From positions 173,847-237,846 of the forward strand of contig DGTK01000017.1 of NCBI GenBank assembly GCA_002393735.1: a stretch of DNA of 64,000 nucleotides. The letters are read 5' to 3'. The first letter of the stretch is position 1. Each line of letters starts with the position of its first letter. The notes beneath the pieces are model-generated. The model was not told the DNA's origin and ran no database searches. It worked only from the letters and a program-made list of their open reading frames with translations. A program made the translations under genes and the position numbers. Below are positions 45,341 to 53,179 of the stretch, piece after piece. Origin of the DNA: Lachnospiraceae bacterium UBA4338 (GTDB lineage Bacteria; Bacillota; Clostridia; Lachnospirales; Lachnospiraceae).

Positions 45341-46392
45341 AGAAATTGATGATTGGAATTTTGGGACTTACCTGTTTATTTGCTTTGGCAGGATGTTCAA
45401 GGACTTACGCCAATGGCGAAGTTTATGTCTACAACTGGGGAGAATACTGCGATCCTGAAACTCTTGAAATGTTTGAGGAAGAATATGATATCAAAGTTAT
45501 CTATGATGAATATGAAACTAATGAAATCATGTATCCAAAGGTTGAAGCAGGCGCAGTAAAATATGATGTAGTCTGCCCTTCAGACTATATGATCTGCAAA
45601 ATGATCGAGCACGATTTATTACAGGAAATCAACTTTGACAATATTCCTAATTCAACCAATATCGGCGATCAGTATTATAAAATGTCAGAGGAATTTGATC
45701 CTGGTAACAAGTATTCCGTACCTTACTGCTGGGGAACAGTTGGTATTCTTTATAACAAGACTATGATTGACCCTGAAGATACCGTTGATTCATGGAGCAT
45801 TCTCTGGGATGAGAAATATGCCAACAGTATTCTTATGCAGGATTCTGTAAGAGATGCATTTATGGTTTCATTAAAGCTTAATGGTTATTCAATGAACACT
45901 TTAAATGATGATGAATTAGAGGTTGCCAAAGATTCACTTATTGAGCAAAAGCCACTGGTTCAGGCTTATGTTATTGACCAGGTCAGAGATAAAATGATTG
46001 GTAATGAAGCTGCCCTTGGTGTTATATACTCAGGCGAAGCAATCTATACACAAAGAGAGAATCCTGACCTTGAATATGTTATTCCTAAGGAAGGTACAAA
46101 TGTATGGATTGATTCATGGGTTATTCTTAAAGATGCAGAGAATGTGGAAAATGCAGAGAAATTCATTAATTTCATGTGCAGACCTGACATTGCATTAATG
46201 AACTTTGAATATATTACCTACTCTACTCCTAATGATGCAGCCAGGGAATTAATCGAGGATGAGGAAATCAGAAATTCAGAAATCGCATTTCCTGATTTAT
46301 CTCAGTATAACGACCTTGAAACCTTTATCTATCTTGGTGATGAAGGTGATGAGAAATATTCAGAACTTTGGAAAAAAGTTAAATCTGAGTAA
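45337..46392 (+). CDS. potD: spermidine/putrescine-binding lipoprotein PotD
   Basis: 351-aa extracellular solute receptor. The signal peptide ends at lipobox LAGC with C20 as lipid anchor. The mature part opens VYVYNWGEYCDPETLEMFEEEY, the PotD signature. YDVVCPSDYMI and PYCWGTVGILYN are ligand-pocket segments. Clustered acidic and aromatic residues fit a polyamine ligand. It is last in the unit, followed by a strong terminator. Confidence 0.94.
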   Translation: MKKLMIGILGLTCLFALAGCSRTYANGEVYVYNWGEYCDPETLEMFEEEYDIKVIYDEYETNEIMYPKVEAGAVKYDVVCPSDYMICKMIEHDLLQEINFDNIPNSTNIGDQYYKMSEEFDPGNKYSVPYCWGTVGILYNKTMIDPEDTVDSWSILWDEKYANSILMQDSVRDAFMVSLKLNGYSMNTLNDDELEVAKDSLIEQKPLVQAYVIDQVRDKMIGNEAALGVIYSGEAIYTQRENPDLEYVIPKEGTNVWIDSWVILKDAENVENAEKFINFMCRPDIALMNFEYITYSTPNDAARELIEDEEIRNSEIAFPDLSQYNDLETFIYLGDEGDEKYSELWKKVKSE

Positions 46393-46418
46393 TCTGATAT
46401 AAAAATACTAAAAATTAT

Positions 46419-46444
46419 GCCTGTCCGTTTGGACAGGCTTTTTT
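46419..46444 (+). terminator. terminator of potABCD
   Basis: The 8-bp stem GCCTGTCC / GGACAGGC with a GTTT loop is followed by six Ts. It lies 27 bp after the potD stop. Confidence 0.94.
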
Positions 46445-46460
46445 GCTGGCTTTGCAGTTC

Positions 46461-46540
46461 GGCCCATAGCGCATGGCGCATTCGGCGCGCGACGCGTGAC
46501 CCGGCGTGGCGCGTGGCGTGTGGCGCCCAGGCCGGCACCA
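46461..46540. other. short very GC-rich block between convergent terminators
   Basis: By hand count 62 of 80 bases are G or C (about 77%), in a window where genes are clearly AT-rich. The block is built of GGCG, GCGC and GTGGCG words. It carries no coherent gene; an open minus-strand frame here is only Arg/Ala/His-rich sequence. It lies exactly between the potD and trpS terminators. Confidence 0.7.
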
Positions 46541-46546
46541 AGGCTT

Positions 46547-46572
46547 AAAAAGAGCCCGACATAATCGGGCTC
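46547..46572 (-). terminator. terminator of trpS
   Basis: The 8-bp stem GAGCCCGA / TCGGGCTC (46572-46565 with 46559-46552) with a 5-base loop is followed on the minus strand by TTTTT. It lies 12 bp after the trpS stop. Confidence 0.9.
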
Positions 46573-46584
46573 AATGTTTTTATA

Positions 46585-47586
46585 CTAAGGTCTTACCGGG
46601 AAACCAACTTTCTTCTGCACCTTGCGAAGAGTCTTGGTTGAATAATACTGAGCTTTCTCAGCATTCTCTTTAATAATACCATCAATATATTCTTTATCCT
46701 TGCTAAGCTCATTAAAACGCTCATTAAGAGGCTTTAACAAATCAGCAACTGTTTCACCAACAGCAAGTTTGAAATCTCCGTATCCCTTGCCATCAAACTC
46801 TTTCTCTATCTCTTCCACGCTTTTACCTGTACAGGCTGAATAAATATCAATAAGATTTGAAATACCAGGCTGTTCTTCAGAATGTTTTACAACGCCAACC
46901 GAATCAGTAACGGCTCTTTTGAACTTTCTTATAATTGTATCTGTATCATCTGTTAAATAGATGCTGGCATTAGGATTCTCATCTGATTTACTCATCTTCT
47001 TACTTGGATCCTGGAGACTCATAATCTTCGCTCCTGCCTTTCCTAAATAAGGTTCAGGAACAGTAAATACATCGCCATAAATACTATTAAATCTCTGAGC
47101 AATATCTCTTGTTAATTCAAGATGCTGAAGCTGATCCTTACCTACCGGAACCACATCAGCCTGATAAAGAAGAATATCTGCCGCCATAAGTACAGGATAA
47201 GTAAATAAACCTGCATTGATATTATCAGCATGCTTGGCTGACTTATCCTTAAACTGTGTCATTCTGTTGAGCTCACCCATATATGTGAAACAGTTAAGAA
47301 TCCATGCAAGTTCAGCATGTCCTGAAACATGAGACTGATAATAAAGACAATTCTTCTTTGGATCAAGTCCTGCCGCAATATATAAAGTAAGCAGATTTCT
47401 TGCCTTTGTTCTTAATTCTGCAGGGTCCTGACGAACTGTAATTGAATGTAAATCAACTACTGAATAAAAGCATTCATATTCATCTGCCAGATTAACCCAG
47501 TTTTGCAGAGCTCCCAAATAGTTGCCAAGTGTAAGGCTTCCTGTGGCCTGCATACCACTAAATAATACTTTCTTATCACCAATCAT
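46585..47586 (-). CDS. trpS: tryptophan--tRNA ligase
   Basis: 333-aa class I synthetase. The HIGH-type motif reads TGSLTLGNYLGA near the N-terminus and the KMSKS motif is intact in DPSKKMSKSDENPNAS. It follows the GlgX-like gene by 27 bp with no T-box or promoter between, so it is probably co-transcribed with that pseudoenzyme. It ends at a good terminator. Confidence 0.96.
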   Translation of the reverse strand: MIGDKKVLFSGMQATGSLTLGNYLGALQNWVNLADEYECFYSVVDLHSITVRQDPAELRTKARNLLTLYIAAGLDPKKNCLYYQSHVSGHAELAWILNCFTYMGELNRMTQFKDKSAKHADNINAGLFTYPVLMAADILLYQADVVPVGKDQLQHLELTRDIAQRFNSIYGDVFTVPEPYLGKAGAKIMSLQDPSKKMSKSDENPNASIYLTDDTDTIIRKFKRAVTDSVGVVKHSEEQPGISNLIDIYSACTGKSVEEIEKEFDGKGYGDFKLAVGETVADLLKPLNERFNELSKDKEYIDGIIKENAEKAQYYSTKTLRKVQKKVGFPVRP

Positions 47587-47613
47587 TATTATATAATCCC
47601 TTTCTCTTTATAT

Positions 47614-49452
47614 TTACATAGGCACAAAAGCTGTAAAAATCGCCACCGAGCGACCTTTTAATATATAAACTTCCGAACCGGCTCTGTCTTCAGTCTTTTT
47701 AACCTCTTCCGTTCCCATCACAAAATTCCATTTATTTTTGGATGGCAACTTAGGAAGGGCAAAATCCATGTCATCCCAGTACATATTATAGGCAATATAT
47801 GTCAGATTAACGCCCTTCTTACCTGCAAAAGCCTTCTCAGTATACATTATTGCCACATGTCTGTTGTAATTATTTATATCAGCTCTCCATGCATCCTGTC
47901 CATGATAGGATAAATCCGGGAAACCGACAGAATCCACATCAAGCATGGTAAGTTCATTATCTTTATGGAATATAGGATTACTCTTTCTGTATTTAATTAG
48001 TTCCTTAACATACTCAAGCACTTCCTTATTGGTTTTATTCATATTCCATTTTATATGAGTAATATCATTGTCCTGACAGTATGGATTATTATTACCATTC
48101 TGGGTATTCATCAGTTCATCCCCTGCCGTAATCAAAGGAACTCCCTGTGATAAAAGCACAAATGAAAATGCATTTTTAATCATTCTCTTACGAAGTGCAT
48201 TAACCAAAGGCTTCTTTGTCTTACCTTCAACGCCGCAGTTCCAGCTGTAATTATAATCAGAACCGTCATTATTCTTTTCGCCGTTATCTTCATTATGCTT
48301 CTTATCATAAGACACCAGATCATTAAGCGTAAAACCATAATAGTTGGTAATGAAATTGACATTTCCAACATATCCATTCTTACGTCTGTTAAGCTCTAAG
48401 AAGGTTTGAAGCATATCTTCATCACCTTTAAGATAACGCCTGATCTTATACATAAATTCATCAGAATATATACACATATTCTTGAATTTAGGTTTTTCTT
48501 TATTTCCATACATATTCTCATAAGGAATATAATCATACATTATCTTGGTATGAGAAAATAATGGATTTAAACCAAGTATTGGAATCGGAATATTGTTACC
48601 TTTAAGATGAAATCCATCAATATGATAACTATATACAAAATGATACATTACCTCACCAATAATGGTTCTTGAAACATTATCAGGAAAATAAAGCTGCATA
48701 ATAACTTCTATGCCGTTTTTATGAAGCTCAAGTACCGTTTCCCTAAGTTCCCTGCAAGGATCTTTGGAAAAAGCATATGAAGCCTTAGGGGCAAAATAAT
48801 AGCCTTCCTTAAACCCCCAGTAATTAAGTCTTTTCTTTGTAAAATCAATATTTTTGGCGCCAGAATTAATAAAGGCATCCCTGTCAGCACTGACTTCCAC
48901 CTCTTCAAATTCATAACAAGGCATAAGTTCAATGGCATTTATACCTAAATCCACAAGATAAGGAATCTTTTCCTGGATACCTTTAAATGTACCCTTCGCC
49001 TTAACCTTGGATGATGGATGCGCCGTAAATCCTCTTACATGAAGAAGATAAATTATCATGTCATTATATGGTATATTCAGTTTTTTATCTGAAGACCAGT
49101 CAAAGATCTCATCATCAAAACCACCGGACAGATTCTTCTTATAATCCGTTATACCATATACTTCATTACCCAGTATCTTTGTTGCAAATGGATCAACATA
49201 TTCCTTATTACCCCTGTAATAAGTATAAGAATATTTCTTATAATCAATACCCTTAATAAGCATTGATACCACATCACCAACTCTGTTGCCTTTATCAAAA
49301 GAGATTTTGGTTTTCTTACCTGTATCAAGGCTCGTAAGAATAACACCCATCTCAAGATTGGTGTCATTAATTGCCGCAATATGAGCATCGTTTCCAACAA
49401 CTTCTGTTCCTAACGGATATGGTTTTGAACCCTGTACCTTAAAATTATCCAT
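47614..49452 (-). CDS. GlgX/isoamylase-like GH13 pseudoenzyme
   Basis: 612-aa homologue of glycogen debranching enzyme (GlgX, GH13_11). Matching segments are PYPLGTEV, MIIYLLHVRGFTAHPSS, GFTLNDLVSYDKKHNEDNGE, NYSWNCGVEG and QGVPLITAGDELMNTQNGNNN. Catalytic regions are altered. Region I DVVYNH is QLYFPD (253-258). Region II DGFRFDL is DGFHLKG, so Arg becomes H282 and the nucleophile Asp becomes K284. Region III AEPW probably aligns to YDYI (306-309). Region IV AHD is NYY (370-372). No hydrolase or transferase activity is expected. The frame is full length, has its own strong promoter, and is followed by trpS. Confidence 0.85.
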   Translation of the reverse strand: MDNFKVQGSKPYPLGTEVVGNDAHIAAINDTNLEMGVILTSLDTGKKTKISFDKGNRVGDVVSMLIKGIDYKKYSYTYYRGNKEYVDPFATKILGNEVYGITDYKKNLSGGFDDEIFDWSSDKKLNIPYNDMIIYLLHVRGFTAHPSSKVKAKGTFKGIQEKIPYLVDLGINAIELMPCYEFEEVEVSADRDAFINSGAKNIDFTKKRLNYWGFKEGYYFAPKASYAFSKDPCRELRETVLELHKNGIEVIMQLYFPDNVSRTIIGEVMYHFVYSYHIDGFHLKGNNIPIPILGLNPLFSHTKIMYDYIPYENMYGNKEKPKFKNMCIYSDEFMYKIRRYLKGDEDMLQTFLELNRRKNGYVGNVNFITNYYGFTLNDLVSYDKKHNEDNGEKNNDGSDYNYSWNCGVEGKTKKPLVNALRKRMIKNAFSFVLLSQGVPLITAGDELMNTQNGNNNPYCQDNDITHIKWNMNKTNKEVLEYVKELIKYRKSNPIFHKDNELTMLDVDSVGFPDLSYHGQDAWRADINNYNRHVAIMYTEKAFAGKKGVNLTYIAYNMYWDDMDFALPKLPSKNKWNFVMGTEEVKKTEDRAGSEVYILKGRSVAIFTAFVPM

Positions 49453-49496
49453 ATAACTCCTTAAAATCCCTTATTTTCAAACAAAAAAGCAAATTT

Positions 49497-49525
49497 ATTA
49501 TATCATAAAATAGCTTATTATTCAA
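49497..49525 (-). promoter_or_regulatory. promoter of the GlgX-like-trpS unit
   Basis: Minus-strand -35 TTGAAT (49525-49520), a 17-base spacer and a perfect, extended -10 TGATATAAT (TATAAT at 49502-49497). The leader is about 40 bases with AAGGAG before the ATG. Confidence 0.72.
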
Positions 49526-49551
49526 TCAATCAGTAAAATCTCCGCTTATTC

Positions 49552-49580
49552 TTGCTTTTTATCAGTCCACTTGATACAAT
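49552..49580 (+). promoter_or_regulatory. promoter of the DUF1292 gene
   Basis: The -35 TTGCTT (49552-49557), a 17-base spacer and extended -10 TGATACAAT (TACAAT at 49575-49580). It is divergent from the GlgX-like promoter, with the -35 elements 26 bp apart. Confidence 0.65.
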
Positions 49581-49615
49581 AATCATAAATAATTTCCCTT
49601 TCAAGGAGGTCTGAA

Positions 49616-49948
49616 ATGGCTAAAAATGACGAAAATATGAATCCTGAAGATACAGATATCACTGTAGAACTTGAATTAGATGATGGAAGCAAAGTTAACT
49701 GTGCCATTATCACTATTCTTACCGTAGATGGACAGGATTATATCTGTCTTCTTCCTATGGTTGATGAAGATGATGAAAACTACGGAGAAGTATGGTTCTA
49801 TGAATATCATGAAGATGGTGACGACGAAGACTCCGATCCGGACCTTGCATATATCGAAGATGACGAAGTATACGAGAAAGTTGCTGATGCCTTCGACGAA
49901 TTTCTTGATGGTCAGGAGTTTGATGAAATCATCGAATCCGAGGAATAA
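49616..49948 (+). CDS. DUF1292 family protein
   Basis: 110-aa very acidic cytoplasmic protein of the DUF1292 (YrzB-like) family, common in Firmicutes. TVELELDDGSKVNCAIITILTVDGQDYICLLP is the family core, followed by VWFYEYHED and a Glu/Asp-rich helix. AAGGAGG precedes the ATG. Its stop abuts the stop of the convergent helicase gene with no base between. Function unknown. Confidence 0.85.
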   Translation: MAKNDENMNPEDTDITVELELDDGSKVNCAIITILTVDGQDYICLLPMVDEDDENYGEVWFYEYHEDGDDEDSDPDLAYIEDDEVYEKVADAFDEFLDGQEFDEIIESEE

Positions 49949-51754
49949 TCACTTCCCCATCTCTTTAATAAACATAGATGGATTAGTATAGTCATGCAAT
50001 ATATACAGATTATCTTTTGCTCTTGTTACGGCTACATAGAAGATGCGCCTTTCTTCTGAAAGGTTATCTTCGCTGTGGCCGTTTATTTTTGGCACTCTTC
50101 CACTTTCAATATCAGGCAGAATCACAACCTTGAATTCAAGCCCCTTGGATGCATGCATTGTCATTATATTTATTCCGTCATCATTACCTCTTTTTTCAAC
50201 TTCAAAATTATTTAGTGCATATATCAAATCTTCAAGTTCTTCATATTCCTTTGCTATATCAAGTAAATCCTCTATTATTTGTAAATTATCACTGTAATTA
50301 TCCATTCCCTTAAGATTATCCTTAAGATATGTCTTATAACCAATTACTGTAAGAATATATATTATTCCCTCATAAAGACTTAAATGTCTTAATTTTTCAA
50401 TATCATTTTTAAGTCTGCGCATTGCATCATAAAGATATTTTGTTTTTCTTGCCCTGAATATTAGTTCATCAATATCCGGTTTATTTGATGTTATATCTTT
50501 AAGAGGCATAAATCTAACCGGTTTATTAAGTATTCTAAGCCAGTCTTCCTTATCATCCATATCACGGCTTATTCTTAAATATCCAAGTATATCTTTAATT
50601 ACCTCCCTGTCTGACATTGATGTTTTCTTTTCCTTGATATTAAGAGGAATACGCTCTTTAACCAGTTTTCTCATGATCCCTGAATTGAAAGTATTTGTCC
50701 TGAATAATATGGCAATATCCTTATATTCCATACCTTCATTTATCTTTTCATTTATGATATCAAAAACAGCCTGTGATTCATCGCTGTTCATTTTATAAGG
50801 AATTACTTTAACAAGCCCTTCATCCCCCGACATGGCCACAGACTCTTTATCAAAACGGTTTATATTATGTTTTATGAGTCTGTTGGCTCTTTTAACAATA
50901 TTTTCCTTACATCTGTGATTATTTGTCATCATAAAAACCCTGGCTTTTGGGAAATCTTTTGTAAATTCAAACATATATCTAGGATCAGACCCCCTGAATG
51001 AATATATGGCCTGATCTTCATCTCCCACTGCAAAAACATTGGAATTACCAAAAAGCCTGACCACTGTATCATACTGTATATAATTTATGTCCTGAAACTC
51101 ATCTATTAAGATATATTCATATAAAGACTTAATCATAACTTTAAAATCATCGTCAAAAGCTTTTTTATGGCAAAGTCTTAGAATGTCATCATAATCCACA
51201 TAACTTAAGGCTTCACATCTTTTATGATAATCTGTAAACACAGTTTTAAAACCCTCTCTTAACGTAGGGGAAAAATAATCATTTATATTAATTCCTGAAT
51301 TGATTACTACTGAAAATTCCCGAAGAATCTCAGTAAGAAATAGATTATTTAGATTATTGATTTTGCGATTTATTAGAACCTGTTTTAGAATTTTATATTT
51401 GTCATTAACAGATATGAAATTCAAATCCCGAATACCCGACAGTTTAATAAAATTATAGAATATGGAATGAAATGTACCAAAAACCACATCTCCATATTCC
51501 GAGCCAGTTAGTGTATGAAATCTGTTCTTAATCTCAAGAGCTGAAGCCCTTGTATAAGATATCACCACAATGGATGCCGGATTAATATTTAATTGTTCTA
51601 TCAGATATCTTATCTTATGTATTAATACATAAGTCTTACCACTGCCGGGACCTGCCGAAACAATTGCAGGTCCCTCATGGTATTTAATTATTTCTTCACT
51701 AGTGGCTGATATACCCTTAAGAGAGTTTGATGACAGCGGCTTTAAGCCTGTCAA
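49949..51754 (-). CDS. UvrD/PcrA-like superfamily 1 helicase (short form)
   Basis: 601-aa 3'-5' helicase, shorter than PcrA (~720). It has Walker A SAGPGSGKT (33-41), motif II LIDEFQDINYIQYD, motif III VGDEDQAIYSFRGSDP, motif IV NNHRCKENIVKRAN, motif V TMHASKGLEFKVV, and motif VI EERRIFYVAVTRAKDNLYI. I chose the TTG at 51754 because AAGGAGG lies six bases upstream, inside gltX; the in-frame ATG at 51796 lies deeper in gltX and would prepend a Cys/Trp/Arg-rich stretch unlike the family. The first 38 bp overlap gltX. Confidence 0.85.
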   Translation of the reverse strand: MTGLKPLSSNSLKGISATSEEIIKYHEGPAIVSAGPGSGKTYVLIHKIRYLIEQLNINPASIVVISYTRASALEIKNRFHTLTGSEYGDVVFGTFHSIFYNFIKLSGIRDLNFISVNDKYKILKQVLINRKINNLNNLFLTEILREFSVVINSGININDYFSPTLREGFKTVFTDYHKRCEALSYVDYDDILRLCHKKAFDDDFKVMIKSLYEYILIDEFQDINYIQYDTVVRLFGNSNVFAVGDEDQAIYSFRGSDPRYMFEFTKDFPKARVFMMTNNHRCKENIVKRANRLIKHNINRFDKESVAMSGDEGLVKVIPYKMNSDESQAVFDIINEKINEGMEYKDIAILFRTNTFNSGIMRKLVKERIPLNIKEKKTSMSDREVIKDILGYLRISRDMDDKEDWLRILNKPVRFMPLKDITSNKPDIDELIFRARKTKYLYDAMRRLKNDIEKLRHLSLYEGIIYILTVIGYKTYLKDNLKGMDNYSDNLQIIEDLLDIAKEYEELEDLIYALNNFEVEKRGNDDGINIMTMHASKGLEFKVVILPDIESGRVPKINGHSEDNLSEERRIFYVAVTRAKDNLYILHDYTNPSMFIKEMGK

Positions 51755-53165
51755 TTGACTCCTCCTTACCCAAGAGTTCCAGCATCTCTGTTGCACCGCA
51801 AGGTGTCATCTGTTTGCCTGACAAAGCTGTACGAACCGGCCATAAAACCATACCGTTTTTATATTCATGCTCTGCGGCAAAATTAACTAGTAATTCATAT
51901 AATGCATCATTGGTATAATTATCAAATTCTTCCAGTACAGGAATTATCTCTTTAAGAATCTTAAGTGATATTTCCTCATTGGTCTTCATCTTCTTATGCA
52001 CATACATTGAATTATCATATTCAGGTACTGCATCAAAGAAATCAATTAATCCCGGAATATCTGGGAATATTTCAATTCTTGATTTAGTCATCTCAAGAAG
52101 TTTGTCCACATTTATATCCCTGTGAACAGTCTCTTTGATATAAGGCATTGCAAATTTGGCATATTCTTCCATATCCATTGCCTTAATATATTCGCCATTC
52201 ATCCATTTTAACTTGGTATAATCAAATACTGCAGGTGACTTGGAAATATGCTTGTAATCAAAGACTTTGATTAATTCTTCCAAAGAGAAAATCTCTCTGT
52301 TATCTGTTGGTGACCATCCAAGAAGAGCCACGAAATTGATAATAGCATCACTTAAGAAGCCCTGTTCAAGCAAATCTTCATATGATGAATGTCCGCATCT
52401 TTTGGATAACTTTGCATGATTCTCATCAGTAATCAAAGGACAGTGAACATATACAGGAACTTCCCAGCCGAAAGCATCATATAATCTGTTATATTTAGGT
52501 GATGATGATAAATATTCATTACCTCTTACAACATGTGTAATGCCCATAAGATGATCATCCACAACATTAGCGAAATTATATGTAGGATATCCGTCTGACT
52601 TAATCAGAATCATATCATCAAGTTCAGAATTATCTACTGTAATATCACCATAAATTTCATCATGGAAAGTAGTTGTTCCGGTTGTGGGATTATTCTGTCT
52701 TATAACATAAGGCTTTCCCTCAGCCAGATTCTTCTCTATCTCTTCCTTGGATAAATGTAAGCAGTGCTTGTCATATACACACATTTCCTTGCCATCAATC
52801 ACAGTCTTAAGAGATTCAAGTCTCTCCTTATCACAGAAACAGTAATAAGCCTCGCCTTTTTCAATAAGTTTCTTGGCATATTCAAGATATACGCCTTGTT
52901 TTTGTCTGTCACTCTGAACATAAGGACCAACGCCCTTATCCTTATCAGGACCTTCATCATGAATAAGCCCTGTCTTCTCCAAGGTTCTGTATATTATATC
53001 TACAGCACCTTCAACATAACGCTCCTGATCTGTATCCTCAATTCTAAGGATAAAATCACCGCCCTCATGTTTTGCAATTAAATATGCATATAAAGCAGTT
53101 CTTAAATTACCAACATGCATACGGCCTGTTGGTGATGGAGCAAATCTTGTTCTAATCTTAGTCAT
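51717..53165 (-). CDS. gltX: glutamate--tRNA ligase
   Basis: 482-aa class I synthetase. It has RFAPSPTGRMHVGNLRTAL with the HIGH-type motif, the KLSKR version of KMSKS, and VVRGNEYLSSSPKYN. Length is normal. It starts 14 bp after the Gld-type permease gene and overlaps the helicase gene. Whether it charges only tRNA-Glu or also tRNA-Gln cannot be read here. Confidence 0.96.
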   Translation of the reverse strand: MTKIRTRFAPSPTGRMHVGNLRTALYAYLIAKHEGGDFILRIEDTDQERYVEGAVDIIYRTLEKTGLIHDEGPDKDKGVGPYVQSDRQKQGVYLEYAKKLIEKGEAYYCFCDKERLESLKTVIDGKEMCVYDKHCLHLSKEEIEKNLAEGKPYVIRQNNPTTGTTTFHDEIYGDITVDNSELDDMILIKSDGYPTYNFANVVDDHLMGITHVVRGNEYLSSSPKYNRLYDAFGWEVPVYVHCPLITDENHAKLSKRCGHSSYEDLLEQGFLSDAIINFVALLGWSPTDNREIFSLEELIKVFDYKHISKSPAVFDYTKLKWMNGEYIKAMDMEEYAKFAMPYIKETVHRDINVDKLLEMTKSRIEIFPDIPGLIDFFDAVPEYDNSMYVHKKMKTNEEISLKILKEIIPVLEEFDNYTNDALYELLVNFAAEHEYKNGMVLWPVRTALSGKQMTPCGATEMLELLGKEESIDRLKAAVIKLS

Positions 53166-53179
53166 TAATGTCTCCTTAA

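Noticed and set aside
46329..46541. 70-aa minus-strand frame across the GC-rich block
   Set aside because: Overlaps the end of potD and its terminator; its Arg/Ala/His composition simply reflects the GC-rich words, with no start signal.
47587..47613. T-box leader for trpS
   Set aside because: Only 27 bases separate trpS from the GlgX-like gene, far too short for a T-box.
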